Positions 42,984 to 52,376 of a stretch of DNA of 64,000 bases are shown piece by piece. Source of the stretch: Rhizobium sp. (GTDB lineage: Bacteria > Pseudomonadota > Alphaproteobacteria > Rhizobiales > Rhizobiaceae); NCBI GenBank assembly GCA_027533385.1, contig JAPZUE010000041.1:1-64000 (forward strand), written 5' to 3'. The notes under the pieces were generated by a model. It worked only from the letters and a program-made list of their open reading frames with translations. It had not been told where the DNA came from and searched no databases. A program made the position numbers and the translations under genes. Position 1 is the first letter of the stretch; each line of letters begins with the position of its first letter.

Positions 42984-44897
42984 TCACCAACTCCCCTCCC
43001 CCTTCATCTTCTCGATCTCGCCAATCGCGCGCTCACGCTGGCGCTCGCGGCGGATGATCTCCGTCACGGCTGCATCATTAGACTTGTCGGCGTAGCGGAA
43101 TTCGCTGTCGGCGTAGCGGTTGATCTCTTGGCAGATCATCTCCATGGTCACGGGACCACGCAGCTCCGCGATCATCGCCTTCTTCTCGTCGTAGCTCTTG
43201 TGAACGAAAGCGTCAGGCTTCTCGAACCATGCGTCGGGCAGCTCGACATCCATCGCCCGCATCTTGATCGCATCGGTGATGTTCTTGATGGCGCGGCCGG
43301 TGAAGCGCGGTTCGGCGAGCTTGATGGCATGCAGATAGGCGCCGACATCGGCCAGAGTTTCAATCTTGCCCTCGGCCTTTTCGTAGCGTTCCCAGACCGC
43401 CACGAGCCCGTCTTCCTTCGGGCGGTCATGCTCGCCATAGGAGCGGCTGACGGCCTTCTTGATTTCCTGGCCGGCAAAGAGCTGGTGTTCGCCAAGCGGA
43501 ATGGAGTGGTTCTTGCCGACGAGCAGCGAGAAGATGTCGATATAGTCCTCTCGGGTCTGGGGGCCGTCGACCAGCCAGCGGGCGCCGGCGCGCTGGCGCA
43601 GCGCATCGTCGACATTCTCGGGATAGTTGGAGAACATGCCGAAGGTGGCATTGCCCCTGACCACCGTCGAGGCACCCGCGAAACTTTCCATCAGCACCGC
43701 CGTCACCTCATGCTGACCCGCCGAGGCCCGGTCGTCCGAGCGCTTGGCGGTCACCTGGTCGACATCATCGATGGTGCCGAAGCCGATGACGCGCGGGTTG
43801 AGCACGTTGTTGACGAAGGCTTTGCAATTCTGGCCCGACTTGCCCTGATAGGACGAGATCTGGTCGACGCCGAAATTCTCGTAATGGAAGGCATAGCCCG
43901 CCATCTTGCAGTAGTCGTTCAAGAGACCCGCCAGCATCTGGATCAGGATCGTCTTGCCCGTACCCGGCATGCCGTCGCCGATGAAGGTGAAGAGGAAGCC
44001 GCCGAGATCGACGAAAGGGTTCATCTGCCGGTCGAAGTCATAGGCCATCAGCATCTTGGCGAGCTTCAGCGCCTGGTACTTGGCGATGTGGTTGCCGATG
44101 ATCTCTTCCGGCTTCTTGAAGCTCATCGACAGCGGCTTCGACTTTACGCCCGGCACCGCGTCAAAACCGTCGAGCGTGAAATCGTCCTGATCGACGCGGA
44201 TATGGGCGTTTTCGAAGACACCGAGATGTTCAAAGCGCGCCTTGCGGGTGAGAAGCCCGTCAAGCGCGAGGTCAGCCAGACCACGCACCCGGCCGATCAG
44301 CGTCGCATCGTCACCCGCCCCCTGCACCGCCGTATCGATCCCCGCGACCATGCTCTTCAGGGCATCCTGGGGCGTATCGAAGAGGAAATCCGGCTCGCGG
44401 ATGCCGTCCAGCTGCTCGCCCTCGCCCGCGACCGTGGACTTGAGGTAGGCGGCAAATGCAAAGGCCGCGACATAGGCCTGGGAAGCAAGCAGCGCCTTGA
44501 AGCGGGCGGCCTCTTCGCCCTGCAGCGGCGCGCTGATGTTTCGGGCCTGAAGCGGCTCGAGCTCGCTCTGCCGGGCAAAGACATCTGATATGGCAAGCGC
44601 CACCTGCGCGCCGCGCCTGACGCGGTAAAGCACAGTATGCTGGGCCGGTGTCAGAAGCGGATCGGCAGAACCGGTCGCCTGGATGGTCTTCGTGAGTTCG
44701 ATCTCGCGGGTGCGGCGCACAGAGCCCGTCGAGACGGTCGAGACGAACCGCCGCCCGGTTCCGGCAATCGGCGTGCCCGAGGCGCCCTCGCCCTGGTCGA
44801 GCACGACGACACGCGTCACCAGTCCCTGGGCGACCGCCAGATGTTTGGCGATGTCTTCTTCTCTGAGCGTCGTCAGCCCTGCCGTCAGTTCGCTCAT
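42984..44897 (-). CDS. AAA+ ATPase of an uncharacterised operon
   Basis: A 637-residue protein. The N-terminal 290 residues are mixed alpha-beta without a recognised domain. A AAA+ module follows with Walker A GMPGTGKTILIQML, Walker B-like FGTIDDVD, and a sensor region in GNATFGMFSNYPENVDDALRQRAGARW, whose arginines could serve as arginine fingers. The C-terminal end is a lid domain and a charged coiled tail (EIIRRERQRERAIGEIEKMK). It probably forms a ring that remodels or unfolds a partner; no protease or VWA domain is encoded next to it, so it is not a standard MoxR/VWA or Clp system. It starts five bases from the preceding gene stop. Confidence 0.85.
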   Translation of the reverse strand: MSELTAGLTTLREEDIAKHLAVAQGLVTRVVVLDQGEGASGTPIAGTGRRFVSTVSTGSVRRTREIELTKTIQATGSADPLLTPAQHTVLYRVRRGAQVALAISDVFARQSELEPLQARNISAPLQGEEAARFKALLASQAYVAAFAFAAYLKSTVAGEGEQLDGIREPDFLFDTPQDALKSMVAGIDTAVQGAGDDATLIGRVRGLADLALDGLLTRKARFEHLGVFENAHIRVDQDDFTLDGFDAVPGVKSKPLSMSFKKPEEIIGNHIAKYQALKLAKMLMAYDFDRQMNPFVDLGGFLFTFIGDGMPGTGKTILIQMLAGLLNDYCKMAGYAFHYENFGVDQISSYQGKSGQNCKAFVNNVLNPRVIGFGTIDDVDQVTAKRSDDRASAGQHEVTAVLMESFAGASTVVRGNATFGMFSNYPENVDDALRQRAGARWLVDGPQTREDYIDIFSLLVGKNHSIPLGEHQLFAGQEIKKAVSRSYGEHDRPKEDGLVAVWERYEKAEGKIETLADVGAYLHAIKLAEPRFTGRAIKNITDAIKMRAMDVELPDAWFEKPDAFVHKSYDEKKAMIAELRGPVTMEMICQEINRYADSEFRYADKSNDAAVTEIIRRERQRERAIGEIEKMKGEGSW

Positions 44898-44901
44898 GCC
44901 T

Positions 44902-46053
44902 TTAGACCTCGCTCACAATCTGGTTTCCGGAAATCACATGCACCTTGAAATTGCCGAAGATCGCCTTGACCTCGTTCGCCGCATAAAGCGCCTGATAGGC
45001 ATCATGCGGCACGAGCGCATGCTTCTCATAGGTCGAGACGCCCATGCGCGCGGCTTCGAGATCATGGGTCTCGATATGGAATTCCTGGGTCGCCGGCGTC
45101 GAGGAGAAAAAGCCCTTCACCGCCGGCTGCTCGCGCTTGGAAAACACCTCCTGCACCGTCCAGGTCATCACCCAGGCGTTTTCCGGCTTGCGCACCCGGT
45201 CGAGGATCTCGGTCACCCGCCCGGAATTCTCCGTAAGGCCGGTGGAGTAGAGCGGGCCCAGCACGACGCGCCGCACCGACTTCGGATGCAGCGTCGGGAA
45301 ATCGCGGTCCATATTGGTCGCGATCGTGGCCGGCGTGAGCGAAAAGGCGGAGTTCTTGGCGCAGAAATCGTCGAAGCTGCGCGCGAGCTCCGGATTGAGC
45401 AGACCGCCGACCGGAAGCGGGATATCGACGTCACCGTTGAGCTTGCCGTCGTCGGTCACCAGGATCTTCGTGACATTCTCCGAGGAATCCTCGATCGTCG
45501 CCAGATAGATCATCGGCAGCGTGCTGACACCGTCGAAGGCCGCCCAACTCACCAGATAGGAGGGCCGTTTCGACTGCGGATTGACGCTGACGGCAACGGT
45601 GGTCGGCAGGACGAAGGGAGAAAAGATCTCGCCGGCGCCCACCTGTTCGAGATAAAGCCGCTCGGCGATCTGCTGCTGCAGGGCTGCCGGAAACTCCTTC
45701 TGCCGCAGGATGAAGTCGACCATCTCCGCGCGCAGCTTCGCAACTGCCGGAATGGTCGATAGCCGCGCCTCCGCACCCGCCCGGTCGTTCTCCAGTTCCA
45801 GCACGTTCTGAAAGACCGGAAAACCACTCTCGGCCCTGGCGATCTTGAACTGGCCGGAAAAGCCGATCCGGTTCTGCCAGGAGGTGAAGGAATTCCGCAG
45901 CCGGTCGAGATAAGGCAGCATGTAGAGCGTCGGCGGGCCGGTGTCGCCGAAACGGCGATCGGACTGGCCGAAGAAGCGTTCGAGTCCGGCCAGTGCCGCG
46001 GCCATGGTGGTAAAGTAGTGCGACACGGCACTGTTGCGATCGACGACGTTCAT
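44902..46053 (-). CDS. Uncharacterised protein, AAA+ operon component
   Basis: A 383-residue soluble protein that I do not recognise. It opens with helical MNVVDRNSAVSHYFTTMAAA and contains PPTLYMLPYLDRLRNSF, an alpha-beta middle (SYLVSWAAFDGVSTLPMIYL, NGDVDIPLPVGGLLNPELA), and a C-terminal region with VLGPLYSTGLTENSG and AWVMTWTVQEVF. There is no signal peptide or membrane segment. The ATG at 46053 has GGAGGGG upstream; an in-frame TTG twelve bases earlier is less likely. It is four bases upstream of the AAA+ gene and is probably its partner or substrate adaptor. Confidence 0.75.
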   Translation of the reverse strand: MNVVDRNSAVSHYFTTMAAALAGLERFFGQSDRRFGDTGPPTLYMLPYLDRLRNSFTSWQNRIGFSGQFKIARAESGFPVFQNVLELENDRAGAEARLSTIPAVAKLRAEMVDFILRQKEFPAALQQQIAERLYLEQVGAGEIFSPFVLPTTVAVSVNPQSKRPSYLVSWAAFDGVSTLPMIYLATIEDSSENVTKILVTDDGKLNGDVDIPLPVGGLLNPELARSFDDFCAKNSAFSLTPATIATNMDRDFPTLHPKSVRRVVLGPLYSTGLTENSGRVTEILDRVRKPENAWVMTWTVQEVFSKREQPAVKGFFSSTPATQEFHIETHDLEAARMGVSTYEKHALVPHDAYQALYAANEVKAIFGNFKVHVISGNQIVSEV

Positions 46054-46131
46054 GCCCCTCCCCAATCAAAGCGTCAGCGCACCGTAAGCATGAAACGCAG
46101 CCCGAAGGCCGCGTTCCCGCATCCGGCAAGC

Positions 46132-47220
46132 TCAGGGCTTCACGTAGTTGGCGGCATTGTGCTTGTCGAGAACCGCCTGGAAACGCCGGGCAAAGGCCTC
46201 GTCGGCGAGCTTCTTGCGGCGCTGGATGTCCTGCGTCGACAGCATGTTCTTCTCATGCAGTTCAAGGAGATCGCCGATATGCCGCTGGGCGGCCGCCCCG
46301 ATGCCGGCCATGGTTTCTTCCGCAGCCGTATCGACCTGCGAGCCAAGCGTATTGATCCGGTGCGCGACTTCCTGCTGGGCAGCCGTCTTCAGCGAATCCT
46401 CGAGCGCCTTGTAAAGCACGATGCGCTGCTCGGTATCGATGGTCAGCTTGTTGATCAGCGTGTTCTGCGCCGCAATCTGGTTGTTGAGGCTATCCACGAA
46501 GGTCTGGAACATCGAGGTGTAGCGTTCCAGCGTCTGGCTCTCGGCGAGCAGTTCCTGCTCGCGTGCCTGGGCCTGATTGTAGTCGGTGGCAAGCTTCGAG
46601 CGCTCCGCTTCGAGCTCCGTGCGCTCCGAGGTATCGGTCGAGGCTGCAATCTTGTTCTCGATGTCGAGCAGGGCCGGGTTGAGCGTCTCGATCGTCTTCT
46701 GGGTTTCTTCGAGATTGGCAATCGTCTGCTTGCGCCGCTCAATCACCTGCACGAGGCTCGCCTCGGAGGTCTTGTAGCGCTCTTCGAGCACCGTCTTCTG
46801 TTCCTTGAGGATGCCGACAATGCTGTCGGACTTGGCGAGCAGTTCCTGCAGATTGCCGGCAAGCGACATGTTGCGCACGCGCTCGGTGCGCATGCGCTGC
46901 GCCTTCTGCTTGGAAAAGATACCGATGAACTTTTCCATGCCGGAAAAGCTCTTCATGCTCTCGAACTCGGCGCCGAAGACATTGGTCGCATCTTCCAGCC
47001 CGATGATCAGGTCGGCAATATTCGCCTCCATCACCTTCTGCTGGTTGAGGACATCCGAGATTCTGGCGTTCTCGATATCGAAATTCTGGCCGGTCAGCTT
47101 GGAATCGCTCTTGGCCAGCGTATCCAGCACAACGCCGGATTGCTCGATCTTGCCGCGCATGTCGGACACGATCTTGCGGGTCTTCTCGATTTCGCTGTCG
47201 AAGGATTGTAACGTCGCCAT
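46132..47220 (-). CDS. Coiled-coil protein, first gene of the AAA+ operon
   Basis: A 362-residue, almost wholly helical protein without membrane segments. Heptad-like, Glu/Gln/Lys/Leu-rich stretches run through most of its length (TSEASLVQVIERRKQTIANL, QAQAREQELLAESQTLERYT, KALEDSLKTAAQQEVAHRIN). The overall look resembles TelA-type (tellurite resistance, toxic anion) or PspA-like coiled-coil proteins, but I see no diagnostic motif for either. AGGGAG lies six bases before the ATG at 47220. It heads the operon, 78 bases before the next gene, and its abundance relative to the AAA+ protein may be higher. A role as a filament or scaffold remodelled by the ATPase is a guess from the gene pairing. 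Confidence 0.78.
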   Translation of the reverse strand: MATLQSFDSEIEKTRKIVSDMRGKIEQSGVVLDTLAKSDSKLTGQNFDIENARISDVLNQQKVMEANIADLIIGLEDATNVFGAEFESMKSFSGMEKFIGIFSKQKAQRMRTERVRNMSLAGNLQELLAKSDSIVGILKEQKTVLEERYKTSEASLVQVIERRKQTIANLEETQKTIETLNPALLDIENKIAASTDTSERTELEAERSKLATDYNQAQAREQELLAESQTLERYTSMFQTFVDSLNNQIAAQNTLINKLTIDTEQRIVLYKALEDSLKTAAQQEVAHRINTLGSQVDTAAEETMAGIGAAAQRHIGDLLELHEKNMLSTQDIQRRKKLADEAFARRFQAVLDKHNAANYVKP

Positions 47221-47369
47221 GTTTTCTCCCTGTCCCTCTTTCCGGCGGCGCGCCGGTTTTCTGCCACCATAGCGGGTTTCCCGGTGCGGGAAAGTATCGC
47301 ATCGCACAATATGGAAGCGGTCACCTCCGATATGGATGGCCTCAGCCGCCACACAAGAGGCGCTAACAG

Positions 47370-47400
47370 AGAAATGCGACAGCCGCGAAACGGCTGCCGC
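47370..47400 (-). terminator. Weak terminator after cytochrome c gene
   Basis: GCGGCAGCC and GGCTGTCGC pair with one mismatch around six bases on the minus strand, followed by ATTTCTC. It lies 20 bases past the cytochrome stop. Confidence 0.45.
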
Positions 47401-47420
47401 ACTGATGAGCCGCGAGAAGT

Positions 47421-47807
47421 TTACTGGCCGCCTGCGGCCGGGTCCTTCAGATAGGCGATGACATTGGCGATATCATCGTCCTTCTTCAGGCCGACAAACG
47501 CCATCTTGGTCCCCTTCACCAGGGCTTTCGGGGCCTTGAGATATTCGGTCAGAAGGGCGTCATCCCAGACCTTGCCCTGGCCGAAATCAGTCATGGCCTT
47601 CGAATATTTGTAATCGGCAACCGACGCGACCGGACGACCGACGACACCCTGCAAGGTCGGGCCGACCTTGTTCTTGGCCTCGGTGGCGATGTGGCAGGCG
47701 GAACAGACCTTGAAGGTCTTGGCACCGGCGACCGGATCGCCAGCTGCGAATGCTGGAAGCGGAGCGGCGGCGGCCGCAAGTATCAAAAGCAAGGAAGACG
47801 GCTTCAT
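47421..47807 (-). CDS. Class I cytochrome c, periplasmic
   Basis: A 128-residue small cytochrome. The signal peptide ends near AFA-AGD, haem is bound covalently at C35-S-A-C38-H39, and the sixth ligand is the methionine in GTKMAFVGLK. The pattern GPTLQGVVGRP and VIAYLKDP is that of the c2/mitochondrial-type cytochromes, so it should shuttle electrons in the periplasm between bc1-type donors and an oxidase or reductase. AAGGAG lies five bases before the ATG at 47807; the longer frame upstream has no signal peptide. It is divergent from choX. Confidence 0.92.
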   Translation of the reverse strand: MKPSSLLLILAAAAAPLPAFAAGDPVAGAKTFKVCSACHIATEAKNKVGPTLQGVVGRPVASVADYKYSKAMTDFGQGKVWDDALLTEYLKAPKALVKGTKMAFVGLKKDDDIANVIAYLKDPAAGGQ

Positions 47808-48062
47808 GGAAACTCCTTGGTCCATAGAACGGCGCCAGCGCGTCGCATACGCATGGCAGCACCAATTCGCATGACGCGCAATCAAATGCTTTGACGGCCA
47901 TCAAAATCATTCGCTTTTTTTGAGTGACCGGAGTTGCCTGCGCAGAAAGGCATCGAGGTCGCAAACAGGGCCGGTGCTGCGACGCAAACGCGCGGGCATC
48001 CTTGCAATTCTCCGGTATTGAATGTTGACTTGGGAACATCAATAAAAACCGGGAGCCTGCCA

Positions 48063-49019
48063 ATGACGTATCTCAACTCTTGTCGCCGTACACTTGTGGC
48101 CGCCGTTTCGCTGTTCGCGGTGACCGCGATGCCGCTTTCCGCTGCCGAGGCCGAAAGCTGCTCGACCGTCCGCTTCTCCGATGTCGGCTGGACCGACATC
48201 ACCGCCACCACCGCCACGGCCTCCGTCATTCTGAAGGCTCTCGGTTACGAGCCGACGACCACGGTTCTCTCCGTCCCGGTCACCTACTCGTCGCTGAAGA
48301 ACAAGGACATCGACGTCTTCCTCGGCAACTGGATGCCGACCATGGAAGCCGACATTGCGCCCTATCGCGAAGACAAGTCGGTCGAAATCTTCGGACCAAA
48401 CCTCGAAGGCGCGAAGTACACGCTTGCCACCAATGCCAAGGGTGCCGAACTCGGCATCAAGGACTTCGCCGACATCGCCAAGCACAAGGATGCGCTGGAA
48501 GGCAAGATCTACGGCATCGAGCCGGGCAATGACGGCAACCGTCTGATCCTCGACATGATCGACGCCAACAAGTTCGAGCTCGGCGAGTTCGAAGTCGTCG
48601 AATCCTCCGAACAGGGCATGCTGGCCCAGGTCGCCCGCGCAGAGAAGGACGGCACGCCGGTCGTCTTCCTCGGTTGGGAACCGCATCCGATGAACGCCAA
48701 CTTCAAGCTGACCTATCTGTCGGGCGGCGATGAAGTCTTTGGCCCGAACTTCGGCGGCGCAACCATCTTCACCAACACCCGCGCCGGCTACACGACCGAG
48801 TGCCCGAATGTCGGCAAGTTCGTGACCAACCTCAAGTTCTCGCTCCAGATGGAGAACGAGATCATGGGCAAGATCCTCAACGACGGCCAGGATGCAGAAG
48901 CAGCCGCCTCCGAATGGCTGAAGGCCAATCCTTCCGCCATCGAGCCCTGGCTTGCCGGCGTGACCACCAAGGACGGTGGCGACGCGCTTGCGGCCGTCAA
49001 GACGGCCCTGGGTCTCTGA
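48063..49019 (+). CDS. choX: Choline ABC transporter, substrate-binding protein
   Basis: A 318-residue periplasmic binding protein that delivers choline (and acetylcholine) to ChoWV. The signal peptide ends near SAA-AEA. The choline-box residues of S. meliloti ChoX occur here at identical numbers: W43 and D45 (VGWTD), W90 (GNWMP), Y119 (AKYT), N156 (PGNDGN) and W205 (LGWEPHP). Two cysteines (SCST and TECPN) are placed as in ChoX. GGGAG lies seven bases before the ATG at 48063. It is the first gene of choXWV; a strong hairpin follows it before choW, consistent with higher production of the binding protein. Choline would be oxidised to betaine by bet genes not in this window. Confidence 0.97.
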   Translation: MTYLNSCRRTLVAAVSLFAVTAMPLSAAEAESCSTVRFSDVGWTDITATTATASVILKALGYEPTTTVLSVPVTYSSLKNKDIDVFLGNWMPTMEADIAPYREDKSVEIFGPNLEGAKYTLATNAKGAELGIKDFADIAKHKDALEGKIYGIEPGNDGNRLILDMIDANKFELGEFEVVESSEQGMLAQVARAEKDGTPVVFLGWEPHPMNANFKLTYLSGGDEVFGPNFGGATIFTNTRAGYTTECPNVGKFVTNLKFSLQMENEIMGKILNDGQDAEAAASEWLKANPSAIEPWLAGVTTKDGGDALAAVKTALGL

Positions 49020-49041
49020 TCCCTGTCCATCGATAGTGGAA

Positions 49042-49074
49042 CCGCGCGACCGGGAGGGGGAACCGGTCGCGCGG
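49042..49074 (+). other. Intercistronic hairpin between choX and choW
   Basis: CCGCGCGACCG and CGGTCGCGCGG form a perfect 11-bp stem with an 11-base loop and no T tract. Such hairpins protect the upstream binding-protein message from 3' decay in many ABC operons. Confidence 0.7.
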
Positions 49075-49113
49075 CCTCCCAGGCATTGAACCTGTGGCTA
49101 TTCGGGGACGAAA

Positions 49114-49979
49114 ATGGAATTTCTCACAGACTACAAGCTGCCCATCGGGCCCTGGTCCAAGAGCTTCGTGGACTGGCTGACAGCCAATCTCGATTTTGTC
49201 TTTGACCTCATCGCGACCATACTGAGCGCTTCGATCAACGCCATGCTCTTCGTTCTCCAGGCGCCCTTTCTCAAGGGCACCGCGCTCGAAGACTTCTATC
49301 CGTTGATCATGATAGCGCTGTTTTCCCTGATCGCCTGGCTGATGCGCCGCTCGATCGGCGTGGTCGTCTTCACCTTCCTCGGCCTGATCCTGATCTACAA
49401 TCAGGGCTACTGGAAGGAGACGATGGAGACACTGGCGCTCGTGCTTGCCTCGACCGGTGTGTGCATGGTCATCGGCGTGCCGATCGGCATCGCCTGTGCG
49501 CGGCGCCCCTGGCTCTATGCTGCCGTGCGACCCGTGCTCGACCTGATGCAGACGATCCCGACCTTCGTTTACCTGATCCCGGCGCTGATCCTCTTCGGCC
49601 TCGGCATGGTGCCCGGCCTGATCGCAACCGTGATCTTCGCGATCGCCGCCCCGATCCGCCTGACACGCCTCGGCATCATCTCCACGCCGCCGTCGCTGGT
49701 GGAAGCCGCAGTTGCCTTCGGCGCAACACCGATGCAGGTGCTGCGCAAGGTCGAGCTGCCCTTTGCCATGCCACAGATCATGGCGGGCCTGACCCAGACC
49801 ATCATGCTCTCGCTGTCGATGGTCGTCATCGCCGCCCTCGTCGGCGCAAGCGGCCTCGGCGTGCCCGTGGTTCGTGCGCTCAACACCGTCAACATCGCCC
49901 GCGGGTTCGAGGCAGGCCTCTGCATCGTTATCCTCGCGATCATCCTCGACCGCATCTTCCGCATTCCCGGAGAAGACTC

Positions 49980-49983
<4 letters not shown>
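49114..49983 (+). CDS. choW: Choline ABC transporter, permease
   Basis: A 289-residue inner-membrane permease of the ProW/OpuAB class with about six to seven membrane segments. The cytoplasmic EAA loop reads EAAVAFGATPMQVLRKVELP and contacts ChoV. TIPTFVYLIPALILFG and VVIAALVGASGLG are further family features. GGGGAC precedes the ATG at 49114. Its stop overlaps the choV start as ATGA, so the two are translationally coupled. Confidence 0.95.
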
Positions 49984-51023
<1,040 letters not shown>

Positions 51024-51033
51024 AAAGCCCTGC

Positions 51034-51060
51034 CCCGCATCGCCAAATGATCGATGCGGG
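51034..51060 (+). other. Hairpin overlapping the ribosome binding site of the next gene
   Basis: CCCGCATCG (51034-51042) and CGATGCGGG (51052-51060) form a perfect 9-bp stem. The 3' arm contains the GGG of the GGGAG ribosome binding site (51058-51062) of the HugZ-like gene, so the folded RNA would hide that site. Confidence 0.6.
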
Positions 51061-51068
51061 AGACGGCC

Positions 51069-51815
51069 ATGAACGACAAACCCCAGGTGATTCGGGACAC
51101 GGATGACGATGCGCGCCGTCAGGCGCGCATTTTGCTGCGCGGTGCCCGCTTCGCCGCGATCGGCGTGCTTGATCCGGAGACCGGCTTTCCCTTTGTCAGC
51201 CGCGTCCTTCTGGGCATGGACAGCGACGGCGCGGCTGTCATCCTCGTCTCCAACCTGTCAGCCCACACGACCGCCCTGCTCGCCGATCCCCGCGCTTCGC
51301 TGCTGACGGGCGAGCCTGGAAAGGGCGACCCGCTCGCCCATCCCCGCCTCACGCTGCAATGCACGGCCGAAAACGTGGAGCGCGACAGCGACACGCATAT
51401 CCGGCTTCGCGCCCGCTTCCTTGCCCGTCATCCGAAATCGCAGCTTTACATCGACTTCCCCGACTTCCGCTTCTTCAGGCTGAGGCCGGAGCGGGCAAGC
51501 CTCAATGGCGGCTTCGGCCGTGCCTATCATTTGGGCAGCGACGACTTCCTTATCCCGAAAATCAATGATGATTTGTTTGGGGGCGTTGACGAGCTACTGC
51601 GAGAATTAGGGGGTAAGCATCCCGATCTCGGGGAGCGCATCGCTATGAAATTTCACAACGCCCCGGAAGGCGACTGGCGCATCACATCGGTGGATGCGCA
51701 CGGTTTGGAGTTGATTTACAAGGATATTTTGATCCGGCACGAATTTGTGACGCCCATCACAAATTTGCAAGAATTGCTATTAGAGTTACCTAAATCAGTA
51801 TACCCAGTACCTTAA
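51069..51815 (+). CDS. HugZ-like PPOX/DUF2470 protein, divergent C-terminus
   Basis: A 248-residue protein. The N-terminal 165 residues are a split-barrel flavoprotein-like fold (RGARFAAIGVLDPETGFPFV, SNLSAHTTALLADPRASLL, then FFRLRPERASLNGGFGRAY) as in HugZ and HutZ, which degrade haem, and in related FMN proteins. The C-terminal DUF2470 part is odd: the usual HMNxDHxxA motif is missing, replaced by KHPDLGERIAMKFHN, although GDWRITSVDAHGLEL is still recognisable. Base composition drops to about 60 per cent AT over the last 100 bases, unlike the rest of the gene. Catalytic haem breakdown is therefore uncertain. GGGAG lies six bases before the ATG at 51069, within a hairpin. Confidence 0.75.
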   Translation: MNDKPQVIRDTDDDARRQARILLRGARFAAIGVLDPETGFPFVSRVLLGMDSDGAAVILVSNLSAHTTALLADPRASLLTGEPGKGDPLAHPRLTLQCTAENVERDSDTHIRLRARFLARHPKSQLYIDFPDFRFFRLRPERASLNGGFGRAYHLGSDDFLIPKINDDLFGGVDELLRELGGKHPDLGERIAMKFHNAPEGDWRITSVDAHGLELIYKDILIRHEFVTPITNLQELLLELPKSVYPVP

Positions 51816-51816
51816 A

Positions 51817-51832
51817 TTTAGGCATATACAAT
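51817..51832. promoter_or_regulatory. Candidate NolR-binding motif, site 1
   Basis: TTTAG-GCATATACA-AT fits the NolR consensus (A/T)TTAG-N9-A(T/A). It lies in the AT-rich region between the HugZ-like gene and nolR, about 100 bases upstream of nolR. Confidence 0.5.
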
Positions 51833-51851
51833 TTTGATGATGCTGGTAGAG

Positions 51852-51867
51852 TTTAGGCTCCAGTTAA
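51852..51867. promoter_or_regulatory. Candidate NolR-binding motif, site 2
   Basis: TTTAG-GCTCCAGTT-AA fits the same consensus, 35 bases downstream of site 1 and 66 bases before the nolR start. Paired sites on the gene's own promoter suggest autorepression. Confidence 0.5.
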
Positions 51868-51932
51868 GTGATGGATTTTTCAACGACTGCCACTCCCCCC
51901 AAGGGCGATCGACCAAGGAAAGTTGAACTAAG

Positions 51933-52250
51933 ATGAAAACGAAAGCTTTGTCCGAACAATCGACTGTCGCAGCCGGCTTGCTATCCGCCATGGCAAATCC
52001 GAAGCGGCTGATGATCCTCTGCAGCCTCGTTGAGGGTGAGGTTCCGGTCGGTGTTCTGGCGACCCAGGTTGGCCTGAGCCAGTCGGCTCTGTCGCAGCAC
52101 CTCTCCAAGCTTCGCGCCCAGAAGCTGGTCAAGACCCGCCGCGACGCGCAGACCATCTATTACTCCTCGACGTCGGAATCGGTGATCAAGATCCTCTCCA
52201 CCCTGGAAAGCATCTATTGCACCCCGGCTGCGAGCAAGACCGCCGCCTGA
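51933..52250 (+). CDS. nolR: NolR-type ArsR family repressor
   Basis: A 105-residue winged-helix repressor. AMANPKRLMILCSLVEGEV, GLSQSALSQHLSKLRAQKLV and TRRDAQTIYYSSTSESV match what I recall of S. meliloti NolR closely. NolR is a homodimeric regulator that represses core nodulation genes and affects growth, motility and exopolysaccharide in Rhizobium and Sinorhizobium. No metal-binding cysteine motif of true ArsR sensors (ELCVCDL) is present. The region upstream has two NolR-type motifs. The ATG at 51933 is the only plausible start; AAGGAAAG lies slightly far upstream. A terminator follows about 100 bases later. No nod genes are in the window. Confidence 0.85.
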   Translation: MKTKALSEQSTVAAGLLSAMANPKRLMILCSLVEGEVPVGVLATQVGLSQSALSQHLSKLRAQKLVKTRRDAQTIYYSSTSESVIKILSTLESIYCTPAASKTAA

Positions 52251-52348
52251 TGACAGCGCTGCCAGATGCGGGCCGATCGACGGTGGGAGGCGTTCGGTTC
52301 GGGACTAGCTTCTGCGTGTGAACAGTCTGGCGTTTCGAATTTCAATTG

Positions 52349-52376
52349 CCCCGGCCGGCATTCGCCGCCGGGGTTT
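52349..52376 (+). terminator. Possible terminator of nolR
   Basis: CCCCGGC and GCCGGGG pair around an 11-base loop and are followed by TTTGCG. It lies about 100 bases past the nolR stop. Confidence 0.5.
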
